Of a DNA stretch of 53,981 bases, positions 16,410 to 24,676 are shown piece by piece. The stretch comes from Actinobacillus sp. Its GTDB lineage: Bacteria; Pseudomonadota; Gammaproteobacteria; Enterobacterales; Pasteurellaceae. Both the position numbers and the translations under genes were made by a program. The stretch lies in contig JAHHQX010000013.1 of assembly GCA_020026155.1 (NCBI GenBank), positions 1 to 53,981 of the forward strand, given 5' to 3'. The notes beneath the pieces are model-generated. The model did no database searches. It was given only the letters and a program-made list of their open reading frames with translations, and was not told the DNA's origin. Position 1 is the first letter of the stretch; every line of letters begins with the position of its first letter.

Positions 16410-16976
16410 ATGGCTACATATAGCACTACAGATTTCAAACCAGGTTTAAAATTTATGCAAGACGGTGAACCATGCGTTATCGTTGAAAATGAATTTGTAA
16501 AACCAGGTAAAGGTCAAGCGTTTACACGTACTCGTATTCGTAAATTAATTTCTGGTAAAGTTTTAGATATCAACTTCAAATCAGGTTCTACTGTTGAAGC
16601 AGCTGACGTTATGGATAGCGACTACATCTATTCATATAAAGATGAAGCTTTTTGGTACTTCATGCATCCAGAAACTTTTGAACAAATTGCTGCGGATGCA
16701 AAAGCAGTTGGCGATGCTGAAAAATGGTTATTAGACCAAGCTGAATGTATCCTTACTCTTTGGAACGGTAGCCCAATTACTGTAACTCCACCGAACTTCG
16801 TAGAATTAGAAGTGGTAGATACAGATCCAGGTCTTAAAGGTGATACAGCAGGTACTGGTGGTAAACCAGCAACTTTAAGCACAGGCGCTGTTGTTCGTGT
16901 TCCATTATTCGTTCAAATCGGCGAAGTAATTAAAGTAGACACACGTTCAGGTGAATACGTTTCTCGCGTTAAATAA
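16410..16976 (+). CDS. efp: Translation elongation factor P
   Basis: EF-P binds stalled ribosomes between the P and E sites and speeds peptide bonds at polyproline stretches. The 188-residue length is exact for the family, with three OB/KOW-like beta domains. The loop residue that receives beta-lysine in gammaproteobacteria is present as Lys34 in KPGKGQAF, so this EF-P should depend on EpmA/EpmB (neither is in the window). The RBS is GAGGAATTT before ATG. It is monocistronic between its own promoter and a terminator. Confidence 0.97.
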   Translation: MATYSTTDFKPGLKFMQDGEPCVIVENEFVKPGKGQAFTRTRIRKLISGKVLDINFKSGSTVEAADVMDSDYIYSYKDEAFWYFMHPETFEQIAADAKAVGDAEKWLLDQAECILTLWNGSPITVTPPNFVELEVVDTDPGLKGDTAGTGGKPATLSTGAVVRVPLFVQIGEVIKVDTRSGEYVSRVK

Positions 16977-16982
16977 TTTTTT

Positions 16983-17015
16983 AAAAGCCAGTATTTTTAA
17001 TACTGGCTTTTTTTT
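16983..17015 (+). terminator. Rho-independent terminator of efp
   Basis: The arms AAAAGCCAGTAT and ATACTGGCTTTT are followed by a long T-run. Confidence 0.88.
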
Positions 17016-17044
17016 CCCTTCACTTTCTACATGAGGATAAGAAA

Positions 17045-18712
17045 ATGAAATTTAAAATGAAACGTTCTACTATTGGGTTGTTAGTACTAGGGGCAGCAAC
17101 ATTGGGATTAAGCAATATGGCACTTGCTACTCAGGTTGCACAAGATCAAGGCATTGATATTACAATTTTGCATACCAATGATAACCACGGACATTTTTGG
17201 AAAAATCAACGTGGTGAGTATGGAATGTCCGCTCGTAAAACCTTGATCGATAATATTCGAAAAGAAGTACAAGCCAAGCATGGTTATGTACTTTTATTTT
17301 CTGGTGGTGATATTAATACAGGCGTACCAGAATCAGATATGCAAGATGCTGAGCCAGATTTTATGGGAATGAATGCATTAGGGTACAATGCGATGGCGGT
17401 GGGAAATCATGAATTTGATAATCCACGAGCTGTTCTTATGAAACAAGCAAAATGGGCAAATTTCCCATTCTTAGCGGCGAATATTTACGATAAGAAAACA
17501 GGAAAGCGCTTATTCCAACCATATAAAATTTTCAATGAAGGTGGAGTGAAAATTGCTGTTATTGGTTTAACGACAGAAGATACCGCTAAAATTGGTAATC
17601 CTGCGTACGTGGGGGATTTAGAGTTTAGAAACCCAGTTCAAGAAATGAAAACCCTCATTCCTGAAATTAAGAAAAAAGATCATCCTGATTTGATTTTTGC
17701 CATTACGCATATGGGACATTACCATAATGCAGAGCATGGTATTAACGCGCCAGGTGATGTCACGATGGCTCGTTCTTTACCACGTGGCGAATTAAATATG
17801 ATTGTAGGTGGACATTCACAAAACCCAGTTTGTATGAATGCGGATTTAAAAACGTATGACACAAACTTTAAACCAGGCGCTGCTTGCCGACCAGATCAAC
17901 AAAATGGTACATGGATTGTTCAGGCATATGAATGGGGTAAATATGTAGGACGTGCTGATTTTAAATATAAAGATGGTAAATTAACCCTTCTAAATTACCA
18001 ATTGATTCCGGTCAATATGACAGAGAAAAAAGTGGTTGATGGTAAAAAAGTCTACCAAGTTGTCGGAAAAACTATTCCTGAAGATCCGCAAATGCTCAAA
18101 ATTTTAAAACCGTATCAAGATAATGGCGCGAAATCCTTGCAAATTAAAGTTGGCGAAGTGAACGGAACATTAATGGGTGATCGAAATGTTGTGCGTTTTA
18201 AACAAACTAACTTAGGTAACTTAATTGCAACCGCACAATATAAAAAGGTAAATGCTGATTTTGGTATCATGAATTCTGGTGGCGTACGTGATTCTATCAA
18301 CTCAGGCAATGTGACTTATAAAGATATTTTAAAAGTACAACCTTTTGGGAATACCATTGAAAAAGCAACTTTAACAGGTGCAGAATTAATTAAATATCTG
18401 GATGTTGTTGCGAATATGTCAGTAGATTCTGGGGCGTATCCACAATTCTCATCTAATATTTCAATGATAGTGACCAAAAATGGGGTTGAGGATGTGAAAA
18501 TTAATGGAAAACCAGTTCAACCAAATGCGACTTATACCTTTAGCGTGCCACACTACAACGCAATTGGAGGTGATGGTTATCCAAAACTTACACATGCAGT
18601 TGACACAGGTTTTGTAGATGCAACCGTGCTTAAAGAGTACATCCAAACTCATAGTCCAATTGATGCAGCTGCTTTTGCACCAAAAGATACCGTAATTTTT
18701 AAGAATAATTAG
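17045..18712 (+). CDS. ushA: UshA-type periplasmic UDP-sugar hydrolase / 5'-nucleotidase
   Basis: The enzyme hydrolyses extracellular nucleotides and UDP-sugars to nucleosides for uptake. An N-terminal signal peptide (Lys/Arg start, hydrophobic core, cut near ALA-TQ at residue 29) sends it to the periplasm. The metallophosphatase motifs are all visible: ILHTNDNHGH, GGDINTG, GNHEFD, THMGHYH and GGHSQ. The two Cys flanking NPVCM...ACRPDQQNG correspond to the UshA disulfide. The C-terminal substrate-binding domain (QPFGN, GGDGYPK) is complete. The 555-residue length and these details fit UshA better than the NadN nucleotidase of H. influenzae, although both are relatives. It is monocistronic with a terminator. 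Confidence 0.88.
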   Translation: MKFKMKRSTIGLLVLGAATLGLSNMALATQVAQDQGIDITILHTNDNHGHFWKNQRGEYGMSARKTLIDNIRKEVQAKHGYVLLFSGGDINTGVPESDMQDAEPDFMGMNALGYNAMAVGNHEFDNPRAVLMKQAKWANFPFLAANIYDKKTGKRLFQPYKIFNEGGVKIAVIGLTTEDTAKIGNPAYVGDLEFRNPVQEMKTLIPEIKKKDHPDLIFAITHMGHYHNAEHGINAPGDVTMARSLPRGELNMIVGGHSQNPVCMNADLKTYDTNFKPGAACRPDQQNGTWIVQAYEWGKYVGRADFKYKDGKLTLLNYQLIPVNMTEKKVVDGKKVYQVVGKTIPEDPQMLKILKPYQDNGAKSLQIKVGEVNGTLMGDRNVVRFKQTNLGNLIATAQYKKVNADFGIMNSGGVRDSINSGNVTYKDILKVQPFGNTIEKATLTGAELIKYLDVVANMSVDSGAYPQFSSNISMIVTKNGVEDVKINGKPVQPNATYTFSVPHYNAIGGDGYPKLTHAVDTGFVDATVLKEYIQTHSPIDAAAFAPKDTVIFKNN

Positions 18713-18739
18713 TTTTAATTTTTCTATTAATAATTAAGT

Positions 18740-18773
18740 AAAGGATTAGGCCGAAAGGTTTAATCCTTTTTTA
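18740..18773 (+). terminator. Rho-independent terminator of ushA
   Basis: The arms AAAGGATTA and TAATCCTTT surround a GC-rich loop and end in a T-run. Confidence 0.82.
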
Positions 18774-18793
18774 CTGCTAAAGTGTCTTAACTT

Positions 18794-18802
18794 TGCTATA
18801 AT
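18794..18802 (+). promoter_or_regulatory. Extended -10 promoter of the rlmL-tadA gene run
   Basis: TGCTATAAT is a perfect extended -10 (TGn plus TATAAT), 34 nt before the rlmL start. No good -35 hexamer is present, as is common for extended -10 promoters. Confidence 0.6.
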
Positions 18803-18836
18803 TCTAGGTATTTTTAGATTTAGTGTAAGAGATATT

Positions 18837-20990
18837 ATGAAACAACTTTTTGCTACCACTGCACGTGGATTTGAAGAACTCTTAAAAGTGGAATTGACTC
18901 AACTTGGTGCTAAGGATTGCCGTATAGCACAGGGAGGAGTCCATTATGAAGCGGATCCCGCAACGCTTTATCGAACTTTACTATGGTCACGTTTAGCTTC
19001 ACGTATTTTACTCCCTCTTACACAAGCTAAAATTTTTAGTGATATGGATCTTTATTCCGCGGTTTATAATCAAAACTGGCAAGAAATTTTTGATGCCCGC
19101 TGCACTTTCTTTGTGGATTTTAATGGGACAAACGAAACGATTCGTCATAGCCAATTTGGTGCAATGCGTGTTAAAGATGCCATTGTAGATTATTTTGAGC
19201 GCCATGGTTTCCCACGTCCAACAGTGGATAAGCAAAATCCAGATATTCGTATTCATGCTTATTTAAATCGTGATGAGTTAATTTTATCGCTTGATTTGAG
19301 CGGTGAAGCTTTACATTTAAGAGGTTATCGTACGGCAACAGGCGAAGCACCATTACGTGAAACCTTAGCGGCTGCAATTATCTTACGTTCAGGTTGGGAT
19401 AAGGCAACCCCATTAGTTGATCCAATGTGTGGTTCGGGTACGCTTCTGATTGAAGGTGCGCAAATGGCTGCAAGTATTGCACCGAATTTAAAACGCCAGC
19501 ATTGGGGATTTGATTTTTGGAAAGGACATGATGAAGCCGTTTGGGCAACAGTAAAAGCCGAAGCTGATCAACAAGCACAAAATGGACAAAATATCCCGGC
19601 ACAATTCTATGGGGCAGATTTAGATGCCAAAGTTTTAGAAAAAGCAAAACGCAATGCAGACCAAGCAGACGTAGGGCATCTTATCCATTGGCAACAAAGC
19701 GATATTGCTGATTTTAAAAATCCTTGCGAAAGTGATGAAGTGGGAACGGTTGTATGTAATCCTCCATACGGGGAGCGCCTCGGCACAACTCCAGCATTAA
19801 TTGCCTTATATTCAGTGTTGGGACAAAAATTAAAAACAGAATTTGCTGGTTGGAATGCATCGATTTTTAGTAGTGAACCAAGTTTATTAGATTGTTTACG
19901 TTTACGCTCTCATCGCCAATTCAAAGCGAAAAATGGTCCATTAGAATGTTTACAAAAGAATTATAAAATCAGTGAGAATGCGAAAGATCAGAATGATCAG
20001 CAGCTAACCTTTGAGAAAAATGCACAAGTTGCCCCTGATTTTGCTAATCGTTTACAGAAAAATCGTAAAAAAATTGAAAAATGGGCGAAAAAAGAAGGTA
20101 TTGAAGCCTATCGTTTATATGATGCGGATTTACCAGAATATAACTTGGCAGTGGATGTTTATGGTGATCACGTTGTTATTCAAGAATACGCAGCACCTAA
20201 AAATGTTGATGAAAATAAAGCACGCCAACGCTTATTAGATGCAATTAGTGCAACTTTATCTGTTTTAGATGTTGAAACGAATAAATTAATTTTAAAAGTA
20301 AGACAAAAACAAAAAGGTACGAATCAGTACGAAAAATTAGCGCATAAAGGCGAATATTTTTATGTCAAAGAATATGACGCTAATTTATGGGTGAATTTGA
20401 CAGATTATTTAGATACGGGTTTATTCCTTGATCACCGTAAAACCCGTAAAATGTTGGGAGAAATGGCGCACGGAAAAGATTTCTTGAACCTGTTTGCGTA
20501 TACCGGTGCGGGTACGGTCCACGCAGCAATTGGAGGAGCGAAATCCACGACCACTGTAGATATGTCCCATACTTATTTAAACTGGGCTGAGCAAAATTTA
20601 GAATTAAATGATATTCAAACAGGACGTAAACATCGTCTTATCCAAGCTGATTGCTTGCAATGGTTAGAAGAGTGTAAATCAGATTTTGATCTTATCTTTG
20701 TTGATCCACCAACATTTTCTAATTCAAAACGTATGGAAGATAGTTGGGATGTTCAACGTGATCAGGCAAAATTATTTACCAATTTAGCGAAAATCCTACG
20801 ACCTGACGGTACAATTATTTTTTCCAATAATAAACGTGGATTTAAGATGGATTTTGAAGCACTAGAAAAATTGGGGTTAAAAGCGACCGAGATTTCTAAA
20901 AAAACATTGCCATTAGATTTTGAGCGCAATCCTAAAATTCATAATTGTTGGCAAATTACTTGGCAACCAACACCAGTTGATAACAAATAG
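18837..20990 (+). CDS. rlmL: Fused 23S rRNA methyltransferase RlmKL
   Basis: This bifunctional enzyme makes m2G2445 (RlmL part) and m7G2069 (RlmK part) in 23S rRNA. In order it shows an N-terminal THUMP domain (about residues 45-155) and then an RlmL methyltransferase with DPMCGSGTLL near residue 195 and the catalytic NPPYGER near 306. The RlmK methyltransferase follows, with FLDHRKTRKML, FLNLFAYTGAGT and FVDPPTF near 622. At 717 residues it is slightly longer than the E. coli fusion (702), with the extra residues around the interdomain linker (about 365-400). It starts the plus-strand run that ends with tadA. Confidence 0.96.
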   Translation: MKQLFATTARGFEELLKVELTQLGAKDCRIAQGGVHYEADPATLYRTLLWSRLASRILLPLTQAKIFSDMDLYSAVYNQNWQEIFDARCTFFVDFNGTNETIRHSQFGAMRVKDAIVDYFERHGFPRPTVDKQNPDIRIHAYLNRDELILSLDLSGEALHLRGYRTATGEAPLRETLAAAIILRSGWDKATPLVDPMCGSGTLLIEGAQMAASIAPNLKRQHWGFDFWKGHDEAVWATVKAEADQQAQNGQNIPAQFYGADLDAKVLEKAKRNADQADVGHLIHWQQSDIADFKNPCESDEVGTVVCNPPYGERLGTTPALIALYSVLGQKLKTEFAGWNASIFSSEPSLLDCLRLRSHRQFKAKNGPLECLQKNYKISENAKDQNDQQLTFEKNAQVAPDFANRLQKNRKKIEKWAKKEGIEAYRLYDADLPEYNLAVDVYGDHVVIQEYAAPKNVDENKARQRLLDAISATLSVLDVETNKLILKVRQKQKGTNQYEKLAHKGEYFYVKEYDANLWVNLTDYLDTGLFLDHRKTRKMLGEMAHGKDFLNLFAYTGAGTVHAAIGGAKSTTTVDMSHTYLNWAEQNLELNDIQTGRKHRLIQADCLQWLEECKSDFDLIFVDPPTFSNSKRMEDSWDVQRDQAKLFTNLAKILRPDGTIIFSNNKRGFKMDFEALEKLGLKATEISKKTLPLDFERNPKIHNCWQITWQPTPVDNK

Positions 20991-21002
20991 AATGGGGATT
21001 GG

Positions 21003-21584
21003 ATGTTAGATTTTGATGGGTATCGCCCAAATGTGGGAATTGTAATTTGTAATGCGCAGCGGCAGGTTTTATGGGCAAAGCGTTTTGGACAAAATTCATG
21101 GCAATTTCCACAAGGTGGCATTAATGAAAATGAAACCTTAGAACAGGCAATGTATCGGGAGCTTTACGAAGAGATTGGATTAAGACCTCAGGACGTTAAG
21201 ATTTTATATGTATCGAAGTATTGGCTTCGATACAAATTGCCTAAACGCTTATTGCGTTATGATACCAAGCCCGTATGTATTGGTCAGAAACAGCGTTGGT
21301 TTTTATTACAATTTATTGGTGATGAAAAACAAATCAATATGCAGACGACTAGCACGCCTGAATTTGATGGCTGGCGCTGGGTAAGTTTTTGGTATCCTGT
21401 CCGCCAAGTCGTTTCTTTTAAAAAAGATGTGTATAGACGCGCAATGAAAGAATTTGCTCATCAACTTTTTGATAAAGAAAGTGCAATAGGTTCTGGTCGG
21501 GAAGATCAAAAACGTTTTCAGAATAAAAATGCAAACCGTTATAACGGTGACAAGATGAAAAGGCATCTCGTAGAGGAGGCATAA
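21003..21584 (+). CDS. rppH: RNA pyrophosphohydrolase RppH
   Basis: RppH removes pyrophosphate from the 5' end of mRNAs and so triggers RNase E-dependent decay. The start DFDGYRPNVGIVICN is diagnostic. The Nudix box runs from Gly38 to Leu60 and contains the REXXEE core (RELYEEIG). The C-terminus is basic and probably flexible. The 193-residue length is usual for Pasteurellaceae-like RppH. Twelve nucleotides separate it from rlmL and one from the next gene, so translation coupling is likely. Confidence 0.95.
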   Translation: MLDFDGYRPNVGIVICNAQRQVLWAKRFGQNSWQFPQGGINENETLEQAMYRELYEEIGLRPQDVKILYVSKYWLRYKLPKRLLRYDTKPVCIGQKQRWFLLQFIGDEKQINMQTTSTPEFDGWRWVSFWYPVRQVVSFKKDVYRRAMKEFAHQLFDKESAIGSGREDQKRFQNKNANRYNGDKMKRHLVEEA

Positions 21585-21585
21585 A

Positions 21586-22386
21586 ATGGTAACTTTTTTA
21601 GGCTTTTTTATTTGCTTCCTTATATTGGGAGCATTTTCGGGATTTTTAGCTGGACTTTTTGGCATTGGTGGAGGAATGGTTGTTGTTCCTGCATTATTTT
21701 ACCTGTTGCCGTGGCTTGGGATAAATAGTCCTTTGCAAATGAGCATCATCCTTGGTACATCATTTGCAACGATTGCCATTACAACACTTGCTTCAACAGA
21801 AAAACACTATAAGTTAGGAAATATCCAGTGGGAAGCAGCAAAATATTTGGCACCCACTTTAGTCTTAACTGGTTATATTGCGAGTGATTTTATTACGAAA
21901 CTTGATAAGCATTTAGTTGTCAAAATTTTTGCTGTATTGATGGTATACCTTGCGGTAAAAATGTTTCGTTCTATCAAGAAAGTGGTACAAGATAAAAAAT
22001 TAACGCCCATTTCCGCCATTGTAGGTGGAATTGGTATTGGTCTTGCAGCAAGTGCTGCGGGAATTGGTGGAGGTGGTTTTACTGTACCATTTTTAAATTC
22101 TCGTGGTATATCAATTAAAAAAGCAATTGGTACCTCAGCGTTTTGTTCAATGGTATTAGGACTTTCTAGTGCTATAAGCTATATGATTCATGGTTGGGGA
22201 CTTGCAACATTACCACCTTACTCGTTAGGCTATGTATACGTACCTGCCGTTGTTGGTATTACATTGGCATCATTTTTTACAGCAAAATTAGGCGCAAGAA
22301 TGGTAGATAAGTTACCAGTGCCAACCTTGAAGAAGTGTTTTGCAGGACTATTAATTGTGATTGCAATTGATATGTTATTTAGATAA
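21586..22386 (+). CDS. TSUP/TauE-SafE family membrane permease
   Basis: This 266-residue integral membrane protein has about eight hydrophobic segments and the two internal repeats of the TSUP (TauE/SafE, former UPF0721) family. Each repeat is marked by a glycine motif: GLFGIGGGMVVVPAL near residue 22 and AAGIGGGGFTVPFLNSRG near 158. Family members export or import sulfite, sulfoacetate, sulfolactate or similar organic anions; the substrate of this one is unknown. It is preceded by a strong GAGGAGG site inside the end of rppH. It lies immediately before lgt in the same run, an order I recall from H. influenzae. Confidence 0.85.
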   Translation: MVTFLGFFICFLILGAFSGFLAGLFGIGGGMVVVPALFYLLPWLGINSPLQMSIILGTSFATIAITTLASTEKHYKLGNIQWEAAKYLAPTLVLTGYIASDFITKLDKHLVVKIFAVLMVYLAVKMFRSIKKVVQDKKLTPISAIVGGIGIGLAASAAGIGGGGFTVPFLNSRGISIKKAIGTSAFCSMVLGLSSAISYMIHGWGLATLPPYSLGYVYVPAVVGITLASFFTAKLGARMVDKLPVPTLKKCFAGLLIVIAIDMLFR

Positions 22387-22395
22387 AGGAATTTT

Positions 22396-23244
22396 ATGGC
22401 TCATCAGTTTATTACTTATCCTCATTTTAATCCCGTCATCTTTGAATTCGGCCCTATCGGTTTACGTTGGTATGGGTTGATGTATTTAATTGGTTTCTTA
22501 TTTGCGCGTTGGCTAGCTGTAAGTCGGGCGAAGCGATCAAATGGCGTGTGGACAGTCGATCAAGTAGATAATTTATTATTTAACGGTTTCTTGGGGGTTT
22601 TCCTAGGTGGACGTATCGGCTACGTTTTATTTTACCAATTCGAATACTTTATTCATAATCCCTTATACCTGTTTAAAGTATGGGATGGCGGAATGTCTTT
22701 CCACGGTGGTTTGATTGGGGTAATCTTAGCTATGTGGTGGACTGCACGTCGTCAAAATCATGGATTTTGGCAAACTGCTGATTTTGTTGCCCCACTCATT
22801 CCATTTGGATTAGGTGCAGGACGTATCGGTAACTTTATTAACGATGAATTATGGGGACGAGTAACAGATGTGCCATGGGCAGTCCTTTTCCCATCTGGTG
22901 GTTATTTACCACGTCACCCTTCACAATTATACGAAGCCTTTTTAGAAGGCGTCGTTCTATTCTGTATTCTTAACTGGTTTATTAAAAAGCCACGTCCGAC
23001 AGGTTCCGTCGCTGGATTATTTTTATTCTTCTATGGAATATTCCGTTTCTTTGTAGAATTCTTCCGTGAACCGGATCCACAACTCGGACTATTCTTTGGT
23101 CATCATGTATCCATGGGACAGATTCTTTCTACCCCAATGATTATTTTAGGCGCCTTCATTATTTGGTACTCTTATTCGCATGTAGGGCGAGTAGGGCTCG
23201 ATCCTGTATATACTAAAAACAAAGAGAATCAAGGGGAAAAATAA
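22396..23244 (+). CDS. lgt: Prolipoprotein diacylglyceryl transferase
   Basis: Lgt transfers diacylglycerol from phosphatidylglycerol to the lipobox Cys of prolipoproteins, the first step of lipoprotein maturation in the inner membrane. Visible hallmarks are the HGGLIG motif (about residue 100) and the Lgt signature GAGRIGNFINDELWGR (about 138-153), including the essential Arg, plus seven hydrophobic helices. The 282-residue length is normal (E. coli 291). Its stop codon overlaps the thyA start (TAATG), the conserved lgt-thyA coupling. A candidate substrate, the small lipoprotein at 42509, is in this window. Confidence 0.97.
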   Translation: MAHQFITYPHFNPVIFEFGPIGLRWYGLMYLIGFLFARWLAVSRAKRSNGVWTVDQVDNLLFNGFLGVFLGGRIGYVLFYQFEYFIHNPLYLFKVWDGGMSFHGGLIGVILAMWWTARRQNHGFWQTADFVAPLIPFGLGAGRIGNFINDELWGRVTDVPWAVLFPSGGYLPRHPSQLYEAFLEGVVLFCILNWFIKKPRPTGSVAGLFLFFYGIFRFFVEFFREPDPQLGLFFGHHVSMGQILSTPMIILGAFIIWYSYSHVGRVGLDPVYTKNKENQGEK

Positions 23245-24095
23245 TGCGTCAATATCTTAATCTTTGTCAGCGTATTGTTGATGAAGGCACTTGGGTGGAA
23301 AATGAACGAACGGGTAAACGTTGTTTAACCGTGATTAATGCCAATCTTACCTATGATGTAGAAAAGGGTGAATTTCCTTTAATTACTACCCGTAAAAGTT
23401 TCTGGAAAGCGGCTATTGCAGAATTATTGGGCTATCTTCGTGGATATGATAATGCAGCCGATTTCCGTGCGCTTGGTGCAAAAACTTGGGATGCCAATGC
23501 GAATGAAAATAGCGCATGGTTGAATAATCCTCATCGCAAAGGACATGATGATATGGGGCGTGTTTACGGCGTGCAAGGACGTCGTTGGCAAAAACCAAAT
23601 GGTGGGACGTTGGATCAACTTCAAAAAATTGTAGACGATTTAAATCGTGGTATTGATGATCGTGGTGAAATTCTCACTTTCTATAATCCAGGCGAATTTG
23701 AACTCGGTTGCTTGCGTCCTTGTATGCACACGCATACGTTCTCCTTATTAGGGGATAAACTCTATTTGACGAGTTATCAACGCTCTTGTGATGTACCGTT
23801 AGGTTTGAATTTTAACCAAGTGCAAGTTTATACATTGCTTGCCTTGATGGCGCAAATCACAAATAAACAGCCTGGACAGGCATATCATAAAATTATCAAT
23901 GCACATATTTATGAAGATCAATTGCCATTAATGCGTGATGTGCAATTAAAACGTGAGCCGTTCCCATCACCGAAATTGGAAATTAATCCTGATATCAAGA
24001 GTCTACGTGATTTAGAAACGTGGGTGACAATGGATGATTTTAAAGTAACGGGATATGAGTGCCATGAACCGATCCGTTACCCATTTTCTGTATAA
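23244..24095 (+). CDS. thyA: Thymidylate synthase
   Basis: ThyA methylates dUMP to dTMP using methylene-tetrahydrofolate. The catalytic Cys is Cys160 in LRPCMHTH, and the dUMP-binding YQRSCDVPLGLNFNQ follows. The folate-binding region and the C-terminal RYPFSV are present. At 283 residues it belongs to the longer ThyA form seen in Haemophilus and Vibrio rather than the 264-residue E. coli form. It overlaps lgt by one base. Its stop codon lies inside a copy of the dispersed 29-bp element, and tadA follows within 36 nt. Confidence 0.97.
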   Translation: MRQYLNLCQRIVDEGTWVENERTGKRCLTVINANLTYDVEKGEFPLITTRKSFWKAAIAELLGYLRGYDNAADFRALGAKTWDANANENSAWLNNPHRKGHDDMGRVYGVQGRRWQKPNGGTLDQLQKIVDDLNRGIDDRGEILTFYNPGEFELGCLRPCMHTHTFSLLGDKLYLTSYQRSCDVPLGLNFNQVQVYTLLALMAQITNKQPGQAYHKIINAHIYEDQLPLMRDVQLKREPFPSPKLEINPDIKSLRDLETWVTMDDFKVTGYECHEPIRYPFSV

Positions 24096-24120
24096 TTTTT
24101 TACGAAAATGGGGGCGTGAT
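24092..24120 (+). repeat. Dispersed 29-bp 3'-of-gene element, copy 3
   Basis: ATAATTTTTTA is followed by CGAAAATGGGGGCGTGAT. The element overlaps the thyA stop codon and fills the thyA-tadA gap, in thyA orientation. The TGGGGG change removes the small internal hairpin seen in copy 1. Confidence 0.7.
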
Positions 24121-24130
24121 AGTACTATTT

Positions 24131-24637
24131 ATGACAGAACAAATAACATTTGCTGATGAACAATTCATGCGTCATGCGATGCGCCTTGCTCAGCGTGCTG
24201 AAGCATTAGGTGAAATTCCCGTTGGCGCGGTGTTAGTTGATGCAAGTGGCGCGATTATTGCGGAAGGATTTAATACCTCGATTATTCAACACGATCCCAC
24301 TGCCCATGCAGAAATGCAAGCGTTGAGGCAAGGTGGCCTAGCACAGCAGAATTATCGTCTTTTAGATTGTACATTGTATGTAACACTTGAGCCTTGTACG
24401 ATGTGTGCGGGTGCAATTTTGCATAGTCGGATAAAGCGTTTAGTATTCGGTGCTTATGATTATAAAACTGGTGCTGTTGGCTCTCGTTTCCACTTTTTTG
24501 ATGATTATAAAATGAATCATGATGTCAAGATTGTTGGTGGGGTGTTGGCTGATGAATGCGGTGCTATGCTCAGTGAGTTTTTTAAGAAACGACGTGCCGC
24601 CAAAAAACAAGAGAAGTTGACAGCACGCATTGATTAA
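24131..24637 (+). CDS. tadA: tRNA-specific adenosine deaminase TadA
   Basis: TadA converts A34 to inosine in the wobble position of tRNA-Arg(ACG), which lets it read CGU, CGC and CGA. The zinc/catalytic motifs are HAE at residues 59-61 and PCTMC at 88-92. ATG at 24131 is chosen, giving MTEQITFADEQFM and 168 residues. An in-frame GTG at 24116 lies inside the dispersed repeat and adds only five unrelated residues. The substrate tRNA-Arg(ACG) begins at 53931 in this window. It is the last gene of the rlmL run, and its terminator overlaps the end of the convergent methyltransferase gene. Confidence 0.95.
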   Translation: MTEQITFADEQFMRHAMRLAQRAEALGEIPVGAVLVDASGAIIAEGFNTSIIQHDPTAHAEMQALRQGGLAQQNYRLLDCTLYVTLEPCTMCAGAILHSRIKRLVFGAYDYKTGAVGSRFHFFDDYKMNHDVKIVGGVLADECGAMLSEFFKKRRAAKKQEKLTARID

Positions 24638-24648
24638 ATAGCTAATAG

Positions 24649-24676
24649 AAAGCCCTATTTTTATAGGGCTTTTTTA
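24649..24676. terminator. Bidirectional terminator at tadA / methyltransferase junction
   Basis: The arms AAAGCCCTA and TAGGGCTTT are followed by a T-run. The right arm covers the last codons of the minus-strand gene ending at 24661. Confidence 0.8.

Noticed and set aside
24116..24130. GTG start for tadA at 24116
   Set aside because: The GTG is part of the dispersed GGGGCGTGAT element. The ATG at 24131 gives the family N-terminus and length.
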